Source: JAQBXX01 sp947085325
GTDB lineage: Bacteria > Pseudomonadota > Gammaproteobacteria > SURF-13
Direction of reading: 5' to 3'
Length of the DNA stretch: 64,000 bases
Assembly: GCA_947085325.1 (NCBI GenBank)
Contig: CAMTVY010000010.1
Span: 124,001-188,000, forward strand
A program made the position numbers and the translations under genes. Of this stretch, positions 40,125 through 52,054 are shown in pieces. The notes below the pieces were generated by a model. The model ran no database searches. It was given only the letters and a program-made list of their open reading frames with translations, and had not been told where the DNA came from. Every line of letters begins with the position of its first letter. Positions within the stretch are counted from its first letter, which is position 1.

Positions 40125-40652
40125 ATGGCCGTCAGGGAAGTGCTGCGCATGGGTAACCCGCTGCTGTTGCAGGTGGCGCAGCCGGTGGCCGAATTTAATA
40201 CCCCCGAGCTCGATGACCTTATCGCCGACATGTTCGACACCATGGCGGCGCGCAACGGCGCCGGGCTCGCCGCACCCCAGATCGGTGTCAGCCGGCGCGT
40301 GGTGATTTTCGGTGTAGAGCACAACCTGCGTTATCCGGAGGCCGAATCGGTGCCGACTACGGTGCTCATTAATCCGCTGGTTGAGGTGACGGGTGACGAA
40401 GACGACGAGTTGTGGGAAGGCTGCCTGAGCGTGCCGGGTATGCGCGGCCTGGTGCGGCGCCCGACCCAGGTGCGTTATTCGGGCTTCGACCAGCGCGGCA
40501 ACCGTATTGAGCGTGAGGCGCGGGATTTTCACGCCCGCGTGGTGCAGCATGAGTGCGACCACCTCGACGGCATTTTGTATCCGCTCCGCATCGCTGATCT
40601 GCGCCTGTTCGGTTTTGAGGATGAGTTGCTGCGGGCCGCAGACCGGATCTGA
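40125..40652 (+). CDS. def: Peptide deformylase
   Basis: A 175-residue enzyme with the three deformylase motifs: GAGLAAPQIG, EGCLSVPG and QHECDHLDGILY. The Cys and two His that hold the metal are present. It removes the formyl group from nascent proteins. It starts one base after the mtnP stop and overlaps truA by one base (TGATG). The position apart from fmt is unusual compared with the common def-fmt pair, so a second deformylase elsewhere is possible. Confidence 0.95.
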   Translation: MAVREVLRMGNPLLLQVAQPVAEFNTPELDDLIADMFDTMAARNGAGLAAPQIGVSRRVVIFGVEHNLRYPEAESVPTTVLINPLVEVTGDEDDELWEGCLSVPGMRGLVRRPTQVRYSGFDQRGNRIEREARDFHARVVQHECDHLDGILYPLRIADLRLFGFEDELLRAADRI

Positions 40653-41428
40653 TGCGCGTCGCGCTCGGGGTTGAGTACGACGGCACACGCTTTTATGGCT
40701 GGCAGGTACAGCCCGGCACGCGTACGGTGCAGGAGTGCATCGAGCAGGCCTTGTCGAAGGTTGCCGATCATCCGCTGCGCGTTATTACCGCAGGCCGTAC
40801 CGATACCGGTGTGCATGCCCTGGGGCAGGTGATTCACTTTGATACCGATGCCGTGCGTGAAGATCACTCATGGGTCTTCGGCGCCAATGCCCATCTCCCC
40901 GATGACTGTGGCGTGGTGTGGGCGCGGCGCGTGGATGACGACTTCAGCGCCCGCTTTTCCGCCACGGCGCGCCATTACCGCTATGTGATATTCAACCGCA
41001 GCGTGCGCCCGGGTGCATTTGGCACCAAGGTGAGCTGGTGTTACCGTCCGCTGACGGTGGAGCGGATGCAGGCTGCGGCGCAGTATCTCGTGGGCGAACA
41101 CGATTTTTCCTCTTATCGCGCGCTGTCGTGTCAGGCGAAACATGCCGTGCGCACGGTGCAGCGGCTGGATGTCGTACGCCAGGGCGATCTGGTGGTGATC
41201 GACATCGTCGCCAATGCCTTTTTGCAGCACATGGTGCGGAATATCGCCGGCGTGCTGATGACGGTAGGCGCAGGCGAGCGTCCGCCCGAGTGGGTGCGGG
41301 AGGTGCTGGAGGCGCGCGACCGCACTTTGGGGGGGGTGACCGCCACCCCGCATGGACTGACGCTGATGGCCGTGGACTACCCGGCCCGCTTTGACCTGCC
41401 TCGGCCCACCTTAGCGCTGTGTTTTTAG
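40652..41428 (+). CDS. truA: tRNA pseudouridine(38-40) synthase TruA
   Basis: A 258-residue TruA with VEYDGTRFYGWQVQPGTRTVQ, the catalytic ITAGRTDTGVHALGQVIHF, RHYRYVIFNR and AFLQHMVRNIAGVLM. It is complete and of normal length. It modifies the anticodon stem of many tRNAs. It precedes the trpF-trpB-trpA run, as truA does in Pseudomonas, with a 92-base gap that may hold a trpF promoter. Confidence 0.96.
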   Translation: MRVALGVEYDGTRFYGWQVQPGTRTVQECIEQALSKVADHPLRVITAGRTDTGVHALGQVIHFDTDAVREDHSWVFGANAHLPDDCGVVWARRVDDDFSARFSATARHYRYVIFNRSVRPGAFGTKVSWCYRPLTVERMQAAAQYLVGEHDFSSYRALSCQAKHAVRTVQRLDVVRQGDLVVIDIVANAFLQHMVRNIAGVLMTVGAGERPPEWVREVLEARDRTLGGVTATPHGLTLMAVDYPARFDLPRPTLALCF

Positions 41429-41520
41429 CTACAATACGGCTTTATTCCGGAATCGCTCCGGGCCCCAGTCTGGCCTTTTCCCCTGCTACCCGGGCAATGT
41501 GACACTTTTATCGGTTTTAT

Positions 41521-42130
41521 ATGCGTACACGGGTTAAAATCTGCGGCATTACCCGCCCTGAGGATGCACAGGCAGCAGCGGTGCTGGGAGCGGACGCCAT
41601 CGGCCTGGTGTTTTACGCGCCCAGCCCGCGCGCGGTGACGATAGTGCAGGCGCAGACGATAGTGAGCGCACTGCCGCCGTTTGTCACCGTCGTGGGCCTG
41701 TTTGTGGATGCCGCGCCGGCTGAGATCGCGGCCGTGCTGCAATCGGTGCGCATAGACGCGCTGCAATTTCACGGGCACGAGACGGCGGCGCAGTGTGAGC
41801 GCTATGGGCGGCCTTACATCAAGGCGTTGCGTATGCGCGAGGACATGGATGTGGCGGCCGGTGTGCGTGATCATGCCGGGGCGAGCGGCGTGCTGCTGGA
41901 CACCCATCACGACCGGCTCACGGGCGGTACCGGCGAGGCCTTTGACTGGACGCGCGTGCCGGCGCAGCTGGCGCTGCCGGTGATACTCGCGGGCGGTCTC
42001 ACGCCGCAGAATGTGGCGGCGGCGGTGCGGCAAGTGCGGCCCTACGCCGTGGATGTGAGCGGCGGTGTGGAGTCGGCAAAAGGCATCAAGGATCAGCAGA
42101 AAATGGCGGCATTCATACAAGAGGTGAACA

Positions 42131-42144
<14 letters not shown>
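41521..42144 (+). CDS. trpF: Phosphoribosylanthranilate isomerase
   Basis: A 207-residue single-domain TrpF: VKICGITRPEDAQAAAVLGADAIGLVFY, VVGLFVDA, DALQFHGHE and LPVILAGGLTPQNVAAAV, then VDVSGGVESAKGIKD. The catalytic Cys in KICG and the Asp in FVD are present. It converts phosphoribosylanthranilate to CdRP. It is not fused to trpC, as in Pseudomonas-like genomes. It overlaps trpB by 14 bases. Confidence 0.96.
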
Positions 42145-43344
<1,200 letters not shown>

Positions 43345-43348
<4 letters not shown>

Positions 43349-44214
43349 ACCGCGCCCAGCCAGAGCAAAAAATACAGCTGCAGGAAGCCGGCGTGAGTCG
43401 CATCACACAGTGTTTCGACCAGTTGCGCGCACAGAAACGCAAGGCGCTGATTCCTTTTATTACTGCCGGCGATCCGAATCCGGAGCTGACGGTGTCGCTG
43501 ATGCATGCCATGGCGGGCGCCGGGGCGGACATCATCGAGCTCGGCGTGCCTTTCTCCGATCCGATGGCCGATGGCCCGGTGATACAGCGCGCCTCCGAGC
43601 GCGCACTCAAACACCATGTGAGCCTGCGCCGGGTGCTGGAGATGGTGCGCGTGTTCCGCGCCAGCGACAACACCACACCGGTGGTGCTCATGGGTTACCT
43701 CAATCCGGTGGAGGTGATGGGTTATGAGCAGTTTGCCGCCGCCGCTGCTGTTGCGGGCGTCGATGGCGTGCTTACGGTGGACATGCCGCCCGAGGAGGCC
43801 GATGACCTGCTTGCGGCCCTGCAGGCGCATGCGATTGCGCCGATCTTTCTGCTCGCACCCACCAGCACCCGCGAGCGCATCGCCAAGATCAGCGCAGTGG
43901 CGCAGGGGTATATTTACTACGTCTCGCTCAAAGGCGTGACCGGCGCCGCAACGCTGGATATAGGCGCGGTTGGGGGCAAGCTGGGCGAGATTCGCACCCT
44001 GACCGATCTGCCGCTGGGTGTGGGCTTCGGCATCAAGGATGCCGCTACGGCCGCCGCTGTGGGCCGCCTCGCCGATGCCGTGATTGTGGGCAGTGCGCTG
44101 GTGCAAAAGGTCGAGCAGTTACAACACGCGCCGGAAAAGATTGCACCCGAAATCTGCACGCTGCTTGCCGGAATGCGTCAGGCGCTGGACGAAACTGCCG
44201 GTAACGCGCCATGA
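43345..44214 (+). CDS. trpA: Tryptophan synthase alpha chain
   Basis: A 289-residue TIM barrel with FITAGDPNPE, the catalytic region DIIELGVPFSDPMADGPVIQ (Glu and Asp), GVLTVDMPPEEA and GFGIKDAATAAAV. It cleaves indole glycerol phosphate and passes indole to TrpB. The first 17 residues precede the usual start, so an internal GTG at 43393 is an alternative. Four-base overlap with trpB and overlap with accD. Confidence 0.96.
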
Positions 44215-45080
44215 ACTGGTTCGAGAAACTGCTGCCGTCCAGAATCAGGACCGAGGGCAATGGCCCGAAAAAAACGGTGCCGGAAGGATTGTGGACCAAG
44301 TGCGAGCTATGCAGCGCCGTATTGTTTCGTGCCGAGCTCGACCGTAATCTCCACGTCTGCCCGAAATGCAATCACCACATGCGTATTGGTGCGCGCAAAC
44401 GGCTGGATCATTTTCTGGACGCCGAGCCGCGCGAAGAGCTTGCCGCGCAACTGGCGCCGGTGGACGTACTCAAGTTTCGTGACAGCAAACGCTACAAGGA
44501 TCGCCTGTCGCAGGCGCAAAAGGACACGGGCGAACAGGATGCCCTGATAGTCGTGGCAGGCCGGCTCAAGAACCAGCCGATAGTCGCCTGCGCATTCGAG
44601 TTTCGCTTCATGGGCGGTTCGATGGGCTCGGTGGTGGGCGAGCGCTTTGTGCGCGCGGTGAATCATTGTCTGGAGCAGGGCGTGCCGCTGGTCTGTTTCT
44701 CTGCCAGCGGCGGCGCGCGCATGCAGGAAGGCCTGTTCTCGCTGATGCAGATGGCCAAGACCAGTGCCGCCCTTGCGCGTCTGCGCGAGCGCGGCATTCC
44801 GTTTATCTCCGTGCTCACCGACCCTACCATGGGTGGCGTGTCGGCCAGCCTGGCCATGCTGGGCGATGTGAACGTGGCGGAACCCAAGGCGCTGATCGGT
44901 TTCGCCGGGCCGCGCGTCATTGAGCAGACCGTGCGCGAAGTGCTGCCGGAGGGTTTTCAGCGTGCCGAGTTCCTGCTCGATCACGGCGCCATCGACATGA
45001 TCATCAGCCGCCATGAAATGCGCGACCGGGTGGCACGCCTGCTGGCGGTGTTGATGCATAGACCGGTGGTGAGTAACTAG
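44211..45080 (+). CDS. accD: Acetyl-CoA carboxylase carboxyltransferase subunit beta
   Basis: A 289-residue AccD. It has an N-terminal zinc ribbon (CELC...CPKC, about 27-50) and a carboxyltransferase domain with GGSMGSVVGERFVRA, CFSASGGARMQEGLFSLMQMAKT and TDPTMGGVSASLAMLGDV. It works with AccA to form malonyl-CoA. The trpA-accD-folC order is typical of gammaproteobacteria and betaproteobacteria. It starts inside the end of trpA. Confidence 0.97.
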   Translation: MNWFEKLLPSRIRTEGNGPKKTVPEGLWTKCELCSAVLFRAELDRNLHVCPKCNHHMRIGARKRLDHFLDAEPREELAAQLAPVDVLKFRDSKRYKDRLSQAQKDTGEQDALIVVAGRLKNQPIVACAFEFRFMGGSMGSVVGERFVRAVNHCLEQGVPLVCFSASGGARMQEGLFSLMQMAKTSAALARLRERGIPFISVLTDPTMGGVSASLAMLGDVNVAEPKALIGFAGPRVIEQTVREVLPEGFQRAEFLLDHGAIDMIISRHEMRDRVARLLAVLMHRPVVSN

Positions 45081-45144
45081 GGCAGGGTGCGGCCCGCAAT
45101 GATGGTTTTAGACGGCCAGGTGCTGCCGCGAGTTGTTCCATTAA

Positions 45145-46419
45145 ATGCGTTTTAACTCGCTCGCCGACTGGCTGTCCTGGCAGGAAACCCAGCATCCCAA
45201 ACTGATCGACCTGGGCCTGGAGCGGGTCAGCGCCGTGCTCTGGCGCATGGGCCTTGCGCAGCCGTCGCATGCCGTCATCACGGTGGCGGGCACCAACGGC
45301 AAAGGGTCGTGCGTCGCCTTGCTGGAATCGATATACCGCGCTGCCGGTTACCGCACAGGCAGTTACAGCTCCCCGCATCTGCTGCGCTACAACGAGCGCA
45401 TCCGGGTGCTGGGCGCGGAGGTGGATGATGCGCGTTTATGCGCGGCCTTTGAACGCATAGACGCTGCACGGGCCGGAATCTCCCTCAGCTATTTCGAGTT
45501 CGGCACGCTGGCGGCGATAGACATCCTGCAGCGCGCACAACTCGATGTGGCCATACTGGAGGTCGGGCTGGGCGGGCGGCTCGATGCAGTGAACATACTG
45601 GAGCCCGATGTCGCCGTGGTGACGAGCATCGGCATCGATCATGTGGAATGGCTGGGCCCGGATCGGGAAAGCATCGGGCGCGAAAAGGCCGGCATCTTCC
45701 GCGCCGGGCGGCCCGCGATCTGCGGCGATCCGGATCCGCCGCACAGCCTGCATGCCCGGGCCGAGGAGTTGTCCGCGCCTTTTTACCGTATCCGGCATGA
45801 TTTCGGCTGGGCTGTGAGCGGCGACGGCTGGACCTGGTGGGGCAGGCCAGCGGGCACAAGTGCGCGCTATGAACACCTGCCTTTCCCTGCCCTGCGCGGC
45901 GCATTTCAGTTGCAAAATGCGGCTACCGCAGTGATGGCGTTGCAGTTGCTCATGGCGCGGTTGCCGGTGAGCGCAGAGGCCATACAGCAGGGGTTGACGG
46001 AAGTCAGTCTGCCGGGCCGATTTCAGATGCTGTCCGGGCCGGTGACGCGAATTTTCGATGTGGCCCATAATCCGCATGGCGCAGAGGTGCTGGCGCGCAG
46101 CCTGCTGGAGTACCCCTGTACGGGGCGCACGCTGGCAGTGTTTTCCATGCTGGCCGACAAGGATATCGCCGGTGTGGTGGGCGCCATGCGCGGGAGCGTG
46201 CATCACTGGCAGGTGGCGGCGCTGCCGGCGGCGCGCGCGGCCACTACGGCGCAGATCATGCAGGCCGTGCGCGAGAATGCCCCTGCGGCCGGCGTCGATC
46301 ACAGCGCCAGCGTCGGCGACGCCTGGCGTGCCGCCTGGAGTCAGGCCCGGCAGGGCGACCGCGTGGTGGCGTTTGGTTCGTTTTATACCGTGGCTGAGGC
46401 CATGCAAGCAGCGCTATAA
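45145..46419 (+). CDS. folC: Folylpolyglutamate synthase/dihydrofolate synthase FolC
   Basis: A 424-residue Mur-ligase-like enzyme with VAGTNGKGSCVALLESIYRAAGYRTGSYSSPHLLRYNERI (ATP loop and folate loop), DVAILEVGLGGRLDAVNI, TSIGIDHVEWLG and DVAHNPHGAEVLAR. Both activities are usual for this type in proteobacteria. It lies 64 bases after accD and before a DedD-like SPOR gene, the standard order. Confidence 0.95.
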   Translation: MRFNSLADWLSWQETQHPKLIDLGLERVSAVLWRMGLAQPSHAVITVAGTNGKGSCVALLESIYRAAGYRTGSYSSPHLLRYNERIRVLGAEVDDARLCAAFERIDAARAGISLSYFEFGTLAAIDILQRAQLDVAILEVGLGGRLDAVNILEPDVAVVTSIGIDHVEWLGPDRESIGREKAGIFRAGRPAICGDPDPPHSLHARAEELSAPFYRIRHDFGWAVSGDGWTWWGRPAGTSARYEHLPFPALRGAFQLQNAATAVMALQLLMARLPVSAEAIQQGLTEVSLPGRFQMLSGPVTRIFDVAHNPHGAEVLARSLLEYPCTGRTLAVFSMLADKDIAGVVGAMRGSVHHWQVAALPAARAATTAQIMQAVRENAPAAGVDHSASVGDAWRAAWSQARQGDRVVAFGSFYTVAEAMQAAL

Positions 46420-46426
46420 TGGGCGC

Positions 46427-47017
46427 ATGTCGCAACAAGGCCGATACATGGAAGACGGCGGGCTGAAGCAGCGTCTGGTGGGCGCTGTTGTACTGGTCAT
46501 CCTGGGGGTGATTGTCATTCCCATGCTGCTGGGCAGGGAAGGCCACAGCCCGCTGACCAAGAGCAATATCCCTCCACCGCCTGCGTCCGAATTCAGCTCC
46601 AAGATCATCCCGCTGGAGGATATCCCGCCTGCCGGCAGTCTCAACCCGGTGCCGGCCGAGCTGGCGCCTATCGCTGAACCTGCACCCCCTGCGCCGGTGC
46701 CGCCAGCGATTCAGAAAGCGCCGGCGCAAGCGTTGCCGATGCCGGGCAGTGTTGACCGCAAACCCGCCGCCGATACAGCAGGGTGGGTGGTGCGTCTGGG
46801 CAGCTTTGCCAATGAGCAGAATGCACATGCCCTGCGCGACCAACTGCGGCGCAAGGGATACAAGCCGCTGGTGGAGAAGATCACGACTAACGGCGCCACA
46901 TTGCTGCGCGTGAGTGTGGGGCCGGAGACTGATCGCACGCGCGCTGAAGCGGTGCGCGACCGGCTGCTGAAGGAGCTCAAGATCAAGGGTAGCGTGGTGC
47001 AGTATCCCCGACCGTAG
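46427..47017 (+). CDS. dedD: DedD-like SPOR-domain protein
   Basis: A 196-residue protein. A short cytoplasmic start and one membrane helix (about 18-38, LVGAVVLVILGVIVIPMLLG) are followed by a Pro/Ala-rich linker (45-110) and a C-terminal SPOR domain (about 118-196, from GWVVRLGSFANEQNAHALRDQLRRKGY). SPOR domains bind denuded glycan at the septum. DedD in E. coli supports division. The position between folC and cvpA is the DedD position. Starts at 46427 or 46448 are both possible. Confidence 0.9.
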   Translation: MSQQGRYMEDGGLKQRLVGAVVLVILGVIVIPMLLGREGHSPLTKSNIPPPPASEFSSKIIPLEDIPPAGSLNPVPAELAPIAEPAPPAPVPPAIQKAPAQALPMPGSVDRKPAADTAGWVVRLGSFANEQNAHALRDQLRRKGYKPLVEKITTNGATLLRVSVGPETDRTRAEAVRDRLLKELKIKGSVVQYPRP

Positions 47018-47089
47018 ATGCTTAGGCGGCTAAACGGGTCTGTGTTAAAATGCCGTCTGTATAGTGCGCAGGCATAGGTCAGTGACGGC

Positions 47090-47593
47090 ATGATCTGGGT
47101 TGACTATACCATCATCGGGATTATCGCCCTTTCAACGCTGATCGGTCTGGTTCGCGGGCTGGTACGAGAGGCCTTGTCGCTGGTCGCTTGGGTTGTGGCC
47201 TTCTGGGTCGCAATAAGCTTTTCACCGCGCGGCGCCGAATTGTTTGCCGCCTATATTCCGGCGCCCTCCATGCAACTGGCGGCGGCGTTTGTCAGTCTGT
47301 TTGTCATCACGCTGATCTGTGCGGCCATCGTGAACTACCTGATTATGCGGCTGGTGGACAAGACCGGTCTCAAGGGCACCGACCACATGCTGGGCGTGAT
47401 ATTCGGTGTAGCGCGCGGTGTGGTTGTGGTGGCAATACTGGTATTGCTGGCCGGAGCCACGCCGCTACCCCAAGACCAGTGGTGGCAGGACTCGCTGCTC
47501 ATCGACCAGTTCCAGACCCTGGCTGTATGGTTGCGCGGAATGCTGCCGCCGGAGTTTGCGCAGAAATTCGAGTACGTCGACAGCCCTTTGTGA
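47090..47593 (+). CDS. cvpA: CvpA family membrane protein
   Basis: A 167-residue protein with four hydrophobic segments and the CvpA opening WVDYTIIGIIALSTLIGLVRGLVREALSLVAWVVAFWVA. It is also named for colicin V production and lies upstream of purF in most proteobacteria, as here, where the gap is 10 bases. The biochemical role is unresolved, and a link with envelope stress has been proposed for relatives. Confidence 0.92.
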   Translation: MIWVDYTIIGIIALSTLIGLVRGLVREALSLVAWVVAFWVAISFSPRGAELFAAYIPAPSMQLAAAFVSLFVITLICAAIVNYLIMRLVDKTGLKGTDHMLGVIFGVARGVVVVAILVLLAGATPLPQDQWWQDSLLIDQFQTLAVWLRGMLPPEFAQKFEYVDSPL

Positions 47594-47603
47594 GGTAGCG
47601 TGC

Positions 47604-49115
<1,512 letters not shown>

Positions 49116-49117
49116 GC

Positions 49118-50317
49118 ATGATGCACGACAGAAAAAAAGGCGGCCATAAAGGCCAGCGGTTCGACACGCGCGCCGTGCGCGCAGGCCAGATTCGCACCAC
49201 GGAAGACGAGCAGTCCGAGCCGATCTTCCCTACCGTGAGCTTTGTGGCGCAGAGCGCCGCGCAGGCCGCCGCGCGCTTTTCAGGCGCCGAGCCGGGCAAC
49301 ATCTACTCGCGTTTCACCAACCCCACGGTACGCACCTTCGAGCAGCGCCTCGCCAGCCTCGAAGGCGGCGAGCGCTGTGTGGCGACCGGCTCCGGCATGT
49401 CCGCCATCCTCACCACCTGCATGGGGCTGCTGAAGAGCGGCGACCACATCGTCGCCTCGCGCAGCATCTTCGGCCCCACGGTGATCCTGTTCAATACCAT
49501 CCTCGCGCGCTTCGGCATCGAGACCAGCTTTGTGCCGCTCACCGATCTCGCTGCGTGGCAGCAGGCACTGCGCCCCAACACGCGCCTGCTGTTCCTGGAG
49601 ACGCCGTCCAATCCGCTCACCGAAGTGGCCGACATCGCCGCGCTGGCGAAAATCGCGCACAAAAACGGAAGTTTACTGGTGGTGGACAACTGCTTCTGCA
49701 CTCCGGCGTTGCAGCTACCGCTCGCGCTCGGCGCGGACATCGTCGTGCACTCCGCGAGCAAATACATCGACGGCCAGGGCCGCGCGGTGGGCGGCGCGAT
49801 CGTCGGCAGCGACAAACTGGTGGGCGGCGACATCTACGCCTTCCTGCGTACCGCCGGGCCGAGCATGAGCCCGTTCAATGCCTGGATTTATCTCAAGGGG
49901 CTGGAAACCCTGCGCCTGCGTATGGACGCACACAGCCGCAGTGCGCTGCAGCTTGCCGAATGGCTGGAACAGCAACCCGCAGTCAAGCGCGTGCATTACC
50001 CGGCCCTGCCGTCGCACCCGCAGCACGCCCTCGCCATGAAGCAGCAAACCGCGGGCGGCGGCGTGTTGTCGTTTGAACTCGCGGGCGGGAAAGAGGCCGC
50101 GTGGAAACTGATCGACGCCACACAGATCATCTCCATCACCGCCACCTTCGGCGACACCAAGAGCACCATCACCCACCCCGCCACCACCACCCACTGGCGC
50201 CTGACACCCGAAGCCCGCGCCGCCGCCGGCATCAGCGACGGGCTGGTGCGCATCGGCGTCGGCCTTGAAGACGTTGAGGATTTGAAGGACGACCTCAAGG
50301 TCGGGCTCTCCGCCTGA
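49118..50317 (+). CDS. metZ: O-succinylhomoserine sulfhydrylase MetZ
   Basis: A 399-residue Cys/Met-metabolism PLP enzyme: RAVRAGQIRTTEDEQSEPIF, YSRFTNPTVRTFEQRLASLEGGERCVATGSGMSAI, LVVDNCFCTPALQLPLALGADIVVHSASKYIDGQGR (PLP Lys near 209) and SITATFGDTKSTITHPATTTHW. The purF-metZ order and these blocks fit MetZ, which forms homocysteine directly from O-succinylhomoserine and sulfide. Two consecutive ATG codons open the frame. It begins three bases after purF and ends the long conserved run. Confidence 0.93.
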   Translation: MMHDRKKGGHKGQRFDTRAVRAGQIRTTEDEQSEPIFPTVSFVAQSAAQAAARFSGAEPGNIYSRFTNPTVRTFEQRLASLEGGERCVATGSGMSAILTTCMGLLKSGDHIVASRSIFGPTVILFNTILARFGIETSFVPLTDLAAWQQALRPNTRLLFLETPSNPLTEVADIAALAKIAHKNGSLLVVDNCFCTPALQLPLALGADIVVHSASKYIDGQGRAVGGAIVGSDKLVGGDIYAFLRTAGPSMSPFNAWIYLKGLETLRLRMDAHSRSALQLAEWLEQQPAVKRVHYPALPSHPQHALAMKQQTAGGGVLSFELAGGKEAAWKLIDATQIISITATFGDTKSTITHPATTTHWRLTPEARAAAGISDGLVRIGVGLEDVEDLKDDLKVGLSA

Positions 50318-50380
50318 CACTACCACCCTCAGCGCGAGAGATATTGCGCCTGAGAAGCATGGCAGTGCAGCCTTGATATG

Positions 50381-50406
50381 TGTAATGCGATGGATTACAA
50401 TCGCAT
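50381..50406. promoter_or_regulatory. Nested inverted repeats, likely HigA operator
   Basis: ATGCGAT (50385-50391) and ATCGCAT (50400-50406) are inverted copies, and TGTAAT (50381-50386) with ATTACA (50394-50399) form a second pair in the same stretch. They stand just before the higB start, where antitoxins of this family bind to repress the operon. Confidence 0.55.
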
Positions 50407-50412
50407 TCGCCC

Positions 50413-50690
50413 ATGATAAAAACCTTCGCACGCAAAGGGCTTGAGAACTTTTTTAGCCGAGGCTCGAAAAAAGGCATCAACCCCCAGCAGGCCGACCGTA
50501 TCCGGCGCATTCTCGACCGTCTAGAAGGGGTGGTAGCGGCGGCGGATATGAGCTTGCCCGCTATGGTTTCCATGAACTGAAGGGCAACCGGAAAGGCACC
50601 TACAGTGTGGAGGTGTCGGGCAACTGGCGGATTACATTTCGATTCAAGGGCGGCAACGCCTTTGACGTGAACCTTGAGGATTACCACTGA
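50413..50690 (+). pseudogene. higB: HigB-type toxin gene with a one-base deletion
   Basis: The frame begins MIKTFARKGLENFFSRGSKK and continues to ADMSLP, as in RelE/HigB-family ribosome-dependent mRNA interferases. It then stops early. Continuing in the frame reached by adding one base in the CCC at 50557-50559 gives YGFHELKGNRKGTYSV, SGNWRITFRF and a stop that overlaps the antitoxin start. Both halves match the family and the total length would be normal (92 residues). It is therefore a single toxin gene broken by a -1 shift in a C run. A sequencing error in the homopolymer, or a real inactivation, would look the same. Confidence 0.8.
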
Positions 50691-51004
50691 TGGAAACTCT
50701 ACGCGACCCTAAACGCAAACCCACCCATCCCGGCGAAGTGCTGCGGAAAGACGTGTTACCCGCCTTGGACATCACGCAAACGGAATTTGCCAACCGGCTA
50801 GGGGTATCGCGTCTCACCGTGTCGGAACTGCTGCACGAAAAGCGCACCCTATCCCCGGATATGGCGGTGCGCCTGGGCAAGCTGCTGAACACCACCCCGG
50901 AAAGCTGGGTAAGAATGCAATACGCTGTGGATTTGTGGGAGCTGACCCACGGCAAAAACGCCAAACGGTACCGAGGCATCAAGCCGCTGGACATAGCGGC
51001 GTAG
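50690..51004 (+). CDS. higA: HigA-type antitoxin (XRE helix-turn-helix)
   Basis: A 104-residue protein: PTHPGEVLRKDVLPALDITQTEFANRLGVSRLTVSELLHEKRTLSPDMAVRLGKLLNTTPESW. This is the HigA addiction-module antitoxin family with an XRE-like helix-turn-helix (about 25-75). It neutralises HigB and represses the operon. Its ATG overlaps the toxin stop (TGATG), so translation is coupled. The antitoxin is intact while the toxin is shifted, which is a stable combination for the host. Confidence 0.9.
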   Translation: METLRDPKRKPTHPGEVLRKDVLPALDITQTEFANRLGVSRLTVSELLHEKRTLSPDMAVRLGKLLNTTPESWVRMQYAVDLWELTHGKNAKRYRGIKPLDIAA

Positions 51005-51077
51005 GCTTCGCCAAGGATGGGAGCCATGTAGAGTGGGAAACTTGGTGTCCACATGTTTGAATCGAGCTTGAATCCGC

Positions 51078-51104
51078 GTGGGCAAACAAAATCCGTTTGC
51101 CCAC
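51078..51104 (+). terminator. Hairpin after higA
   Basis: GTGGGCAAAC and GTTTGCCCAC form a perfect ten-pair stem with a seven-base loop, about 75 bases after higA. No T run follows, so it may be a weak terminator or another small palindromic repeat. Confidence 0.45.
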
Positions 51105-51130
51105 CCTTGGCTGATTCATGAGATAGCTTC

Positions 51131-51981
51131 ATGGCCGCACCGGCGAACATCGGAACAGAGAGCCAGAAACTGATCGCGTTGCTCGATGAGGCCACAGACG
51201 TACTTACTTCATTCGTTGTTCCGCTTTATGAGGACAACGACGGTCGGCCATCCCTGTTCGGAAGTGGTTTCTTCGTCAGATCTGGAGTTGATCACTTTCT
51301 TGTTTCCGCAGCTCATGTACTTGAAGCGCTGCGGGGAAGACCACTGTTCTATTACATAACGCCAACCACCACGCGAAAACTCTCTGGACAGCTTCGGCTT
51401 AATCGGTGGAATGGTGACCGCAACAGTGACCCGATAGACATCGGGGTTCTGAGGCTGACAGAAAGCTCCCCCCATATCCTGAAGTGAAGAAGTTCGCGAT
51501 GGACATCTCTTGCCTTCGTCCACGACTTCTTCCGCGAGATGAGAAGATATATGCATTTGTGGGCTTTCCGGCGTCACGCGGTAAAGTGAATACACTGGTG
51601 AAGGAAGTTACAGCGGCGCCTTACGCTTATCGGAGCCGCTCCGCTCCCGATCAAGAGTACTCCATGTATGGGGTGTCGCCAGAGACTCATATCGTATTGC
51701 CGCTCGACTTAAAGCAGGGCGTCGACTCGAATGGAGGTCATCGAAACTTCCCAAAGCCTCAAGGAATGAGCGGATCTCCAATTTGGACATTGCTCGATGA
51801 ACAGGGTGCCACCGACTCGCAGGTATTTTCGGTCGTCGCCGTGGGTACCAAGTACCGAAAGGCCAAGCGAGTTCTGCTTGGGACCGATATTGGAGTTGCA
51901 GTGAGGATGATTCATGAAGCTGTCTTACGGGGCAATCAACCTGATCTACCAGAAAGTGTAGGGCGGATTAGCGAAGCGTAA
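51131..51981 (+). pseudogene. Trypsin-like serine protease split by a frameshift
   Basis: Two reading frames (51131-51487 and 51484-51981) together encode one chymotrypsin-fold protease. The first holds GSGFFVRSGVDHFLVSAAHVLEAL (catalytic His) and DPIDIGVLRL (catalytic Asp). The second holds PKPQGMSGSPIWTLL (catalytic Ser). The break is at six C (51468-51473): with seven C the frame would read on as SSPPYPEVKKFAMDIS. So it is a one-base loss in a C run, or slippage during expression. The GTG at 51484 overlaps the first stop, which could also allow re-initiation. There is no signal peptide, so the protein would be cytoplasmic. Base use is more AT-rich than the neighbours, suggesting transfer. 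Function is unknown. Confidence 0.75.
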
Positions 51982-51987
51982 TCCGCC
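51962..51987. repeat. Short palindromic repeat at the protease stop codon
   Basis: GGCGGATT and AATCCGCC pair around AGCGAAGCGT. The last codons of the protease frame (Arg-Ile-Ser-Glu-Ala-stop) lie inside the repeat. The same layout (GGATY, AGCG core, RATCC) recurs at 57280-57311 and 63971-63996. Confidence 0.65.
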
Positions 51988-52054
51988 GAATGTGTGGGCT
52001 GACGCAGAAGTTAAGTTGAGCGGGTTTAACAGATGAATAAATCTTTGAAAAGAT

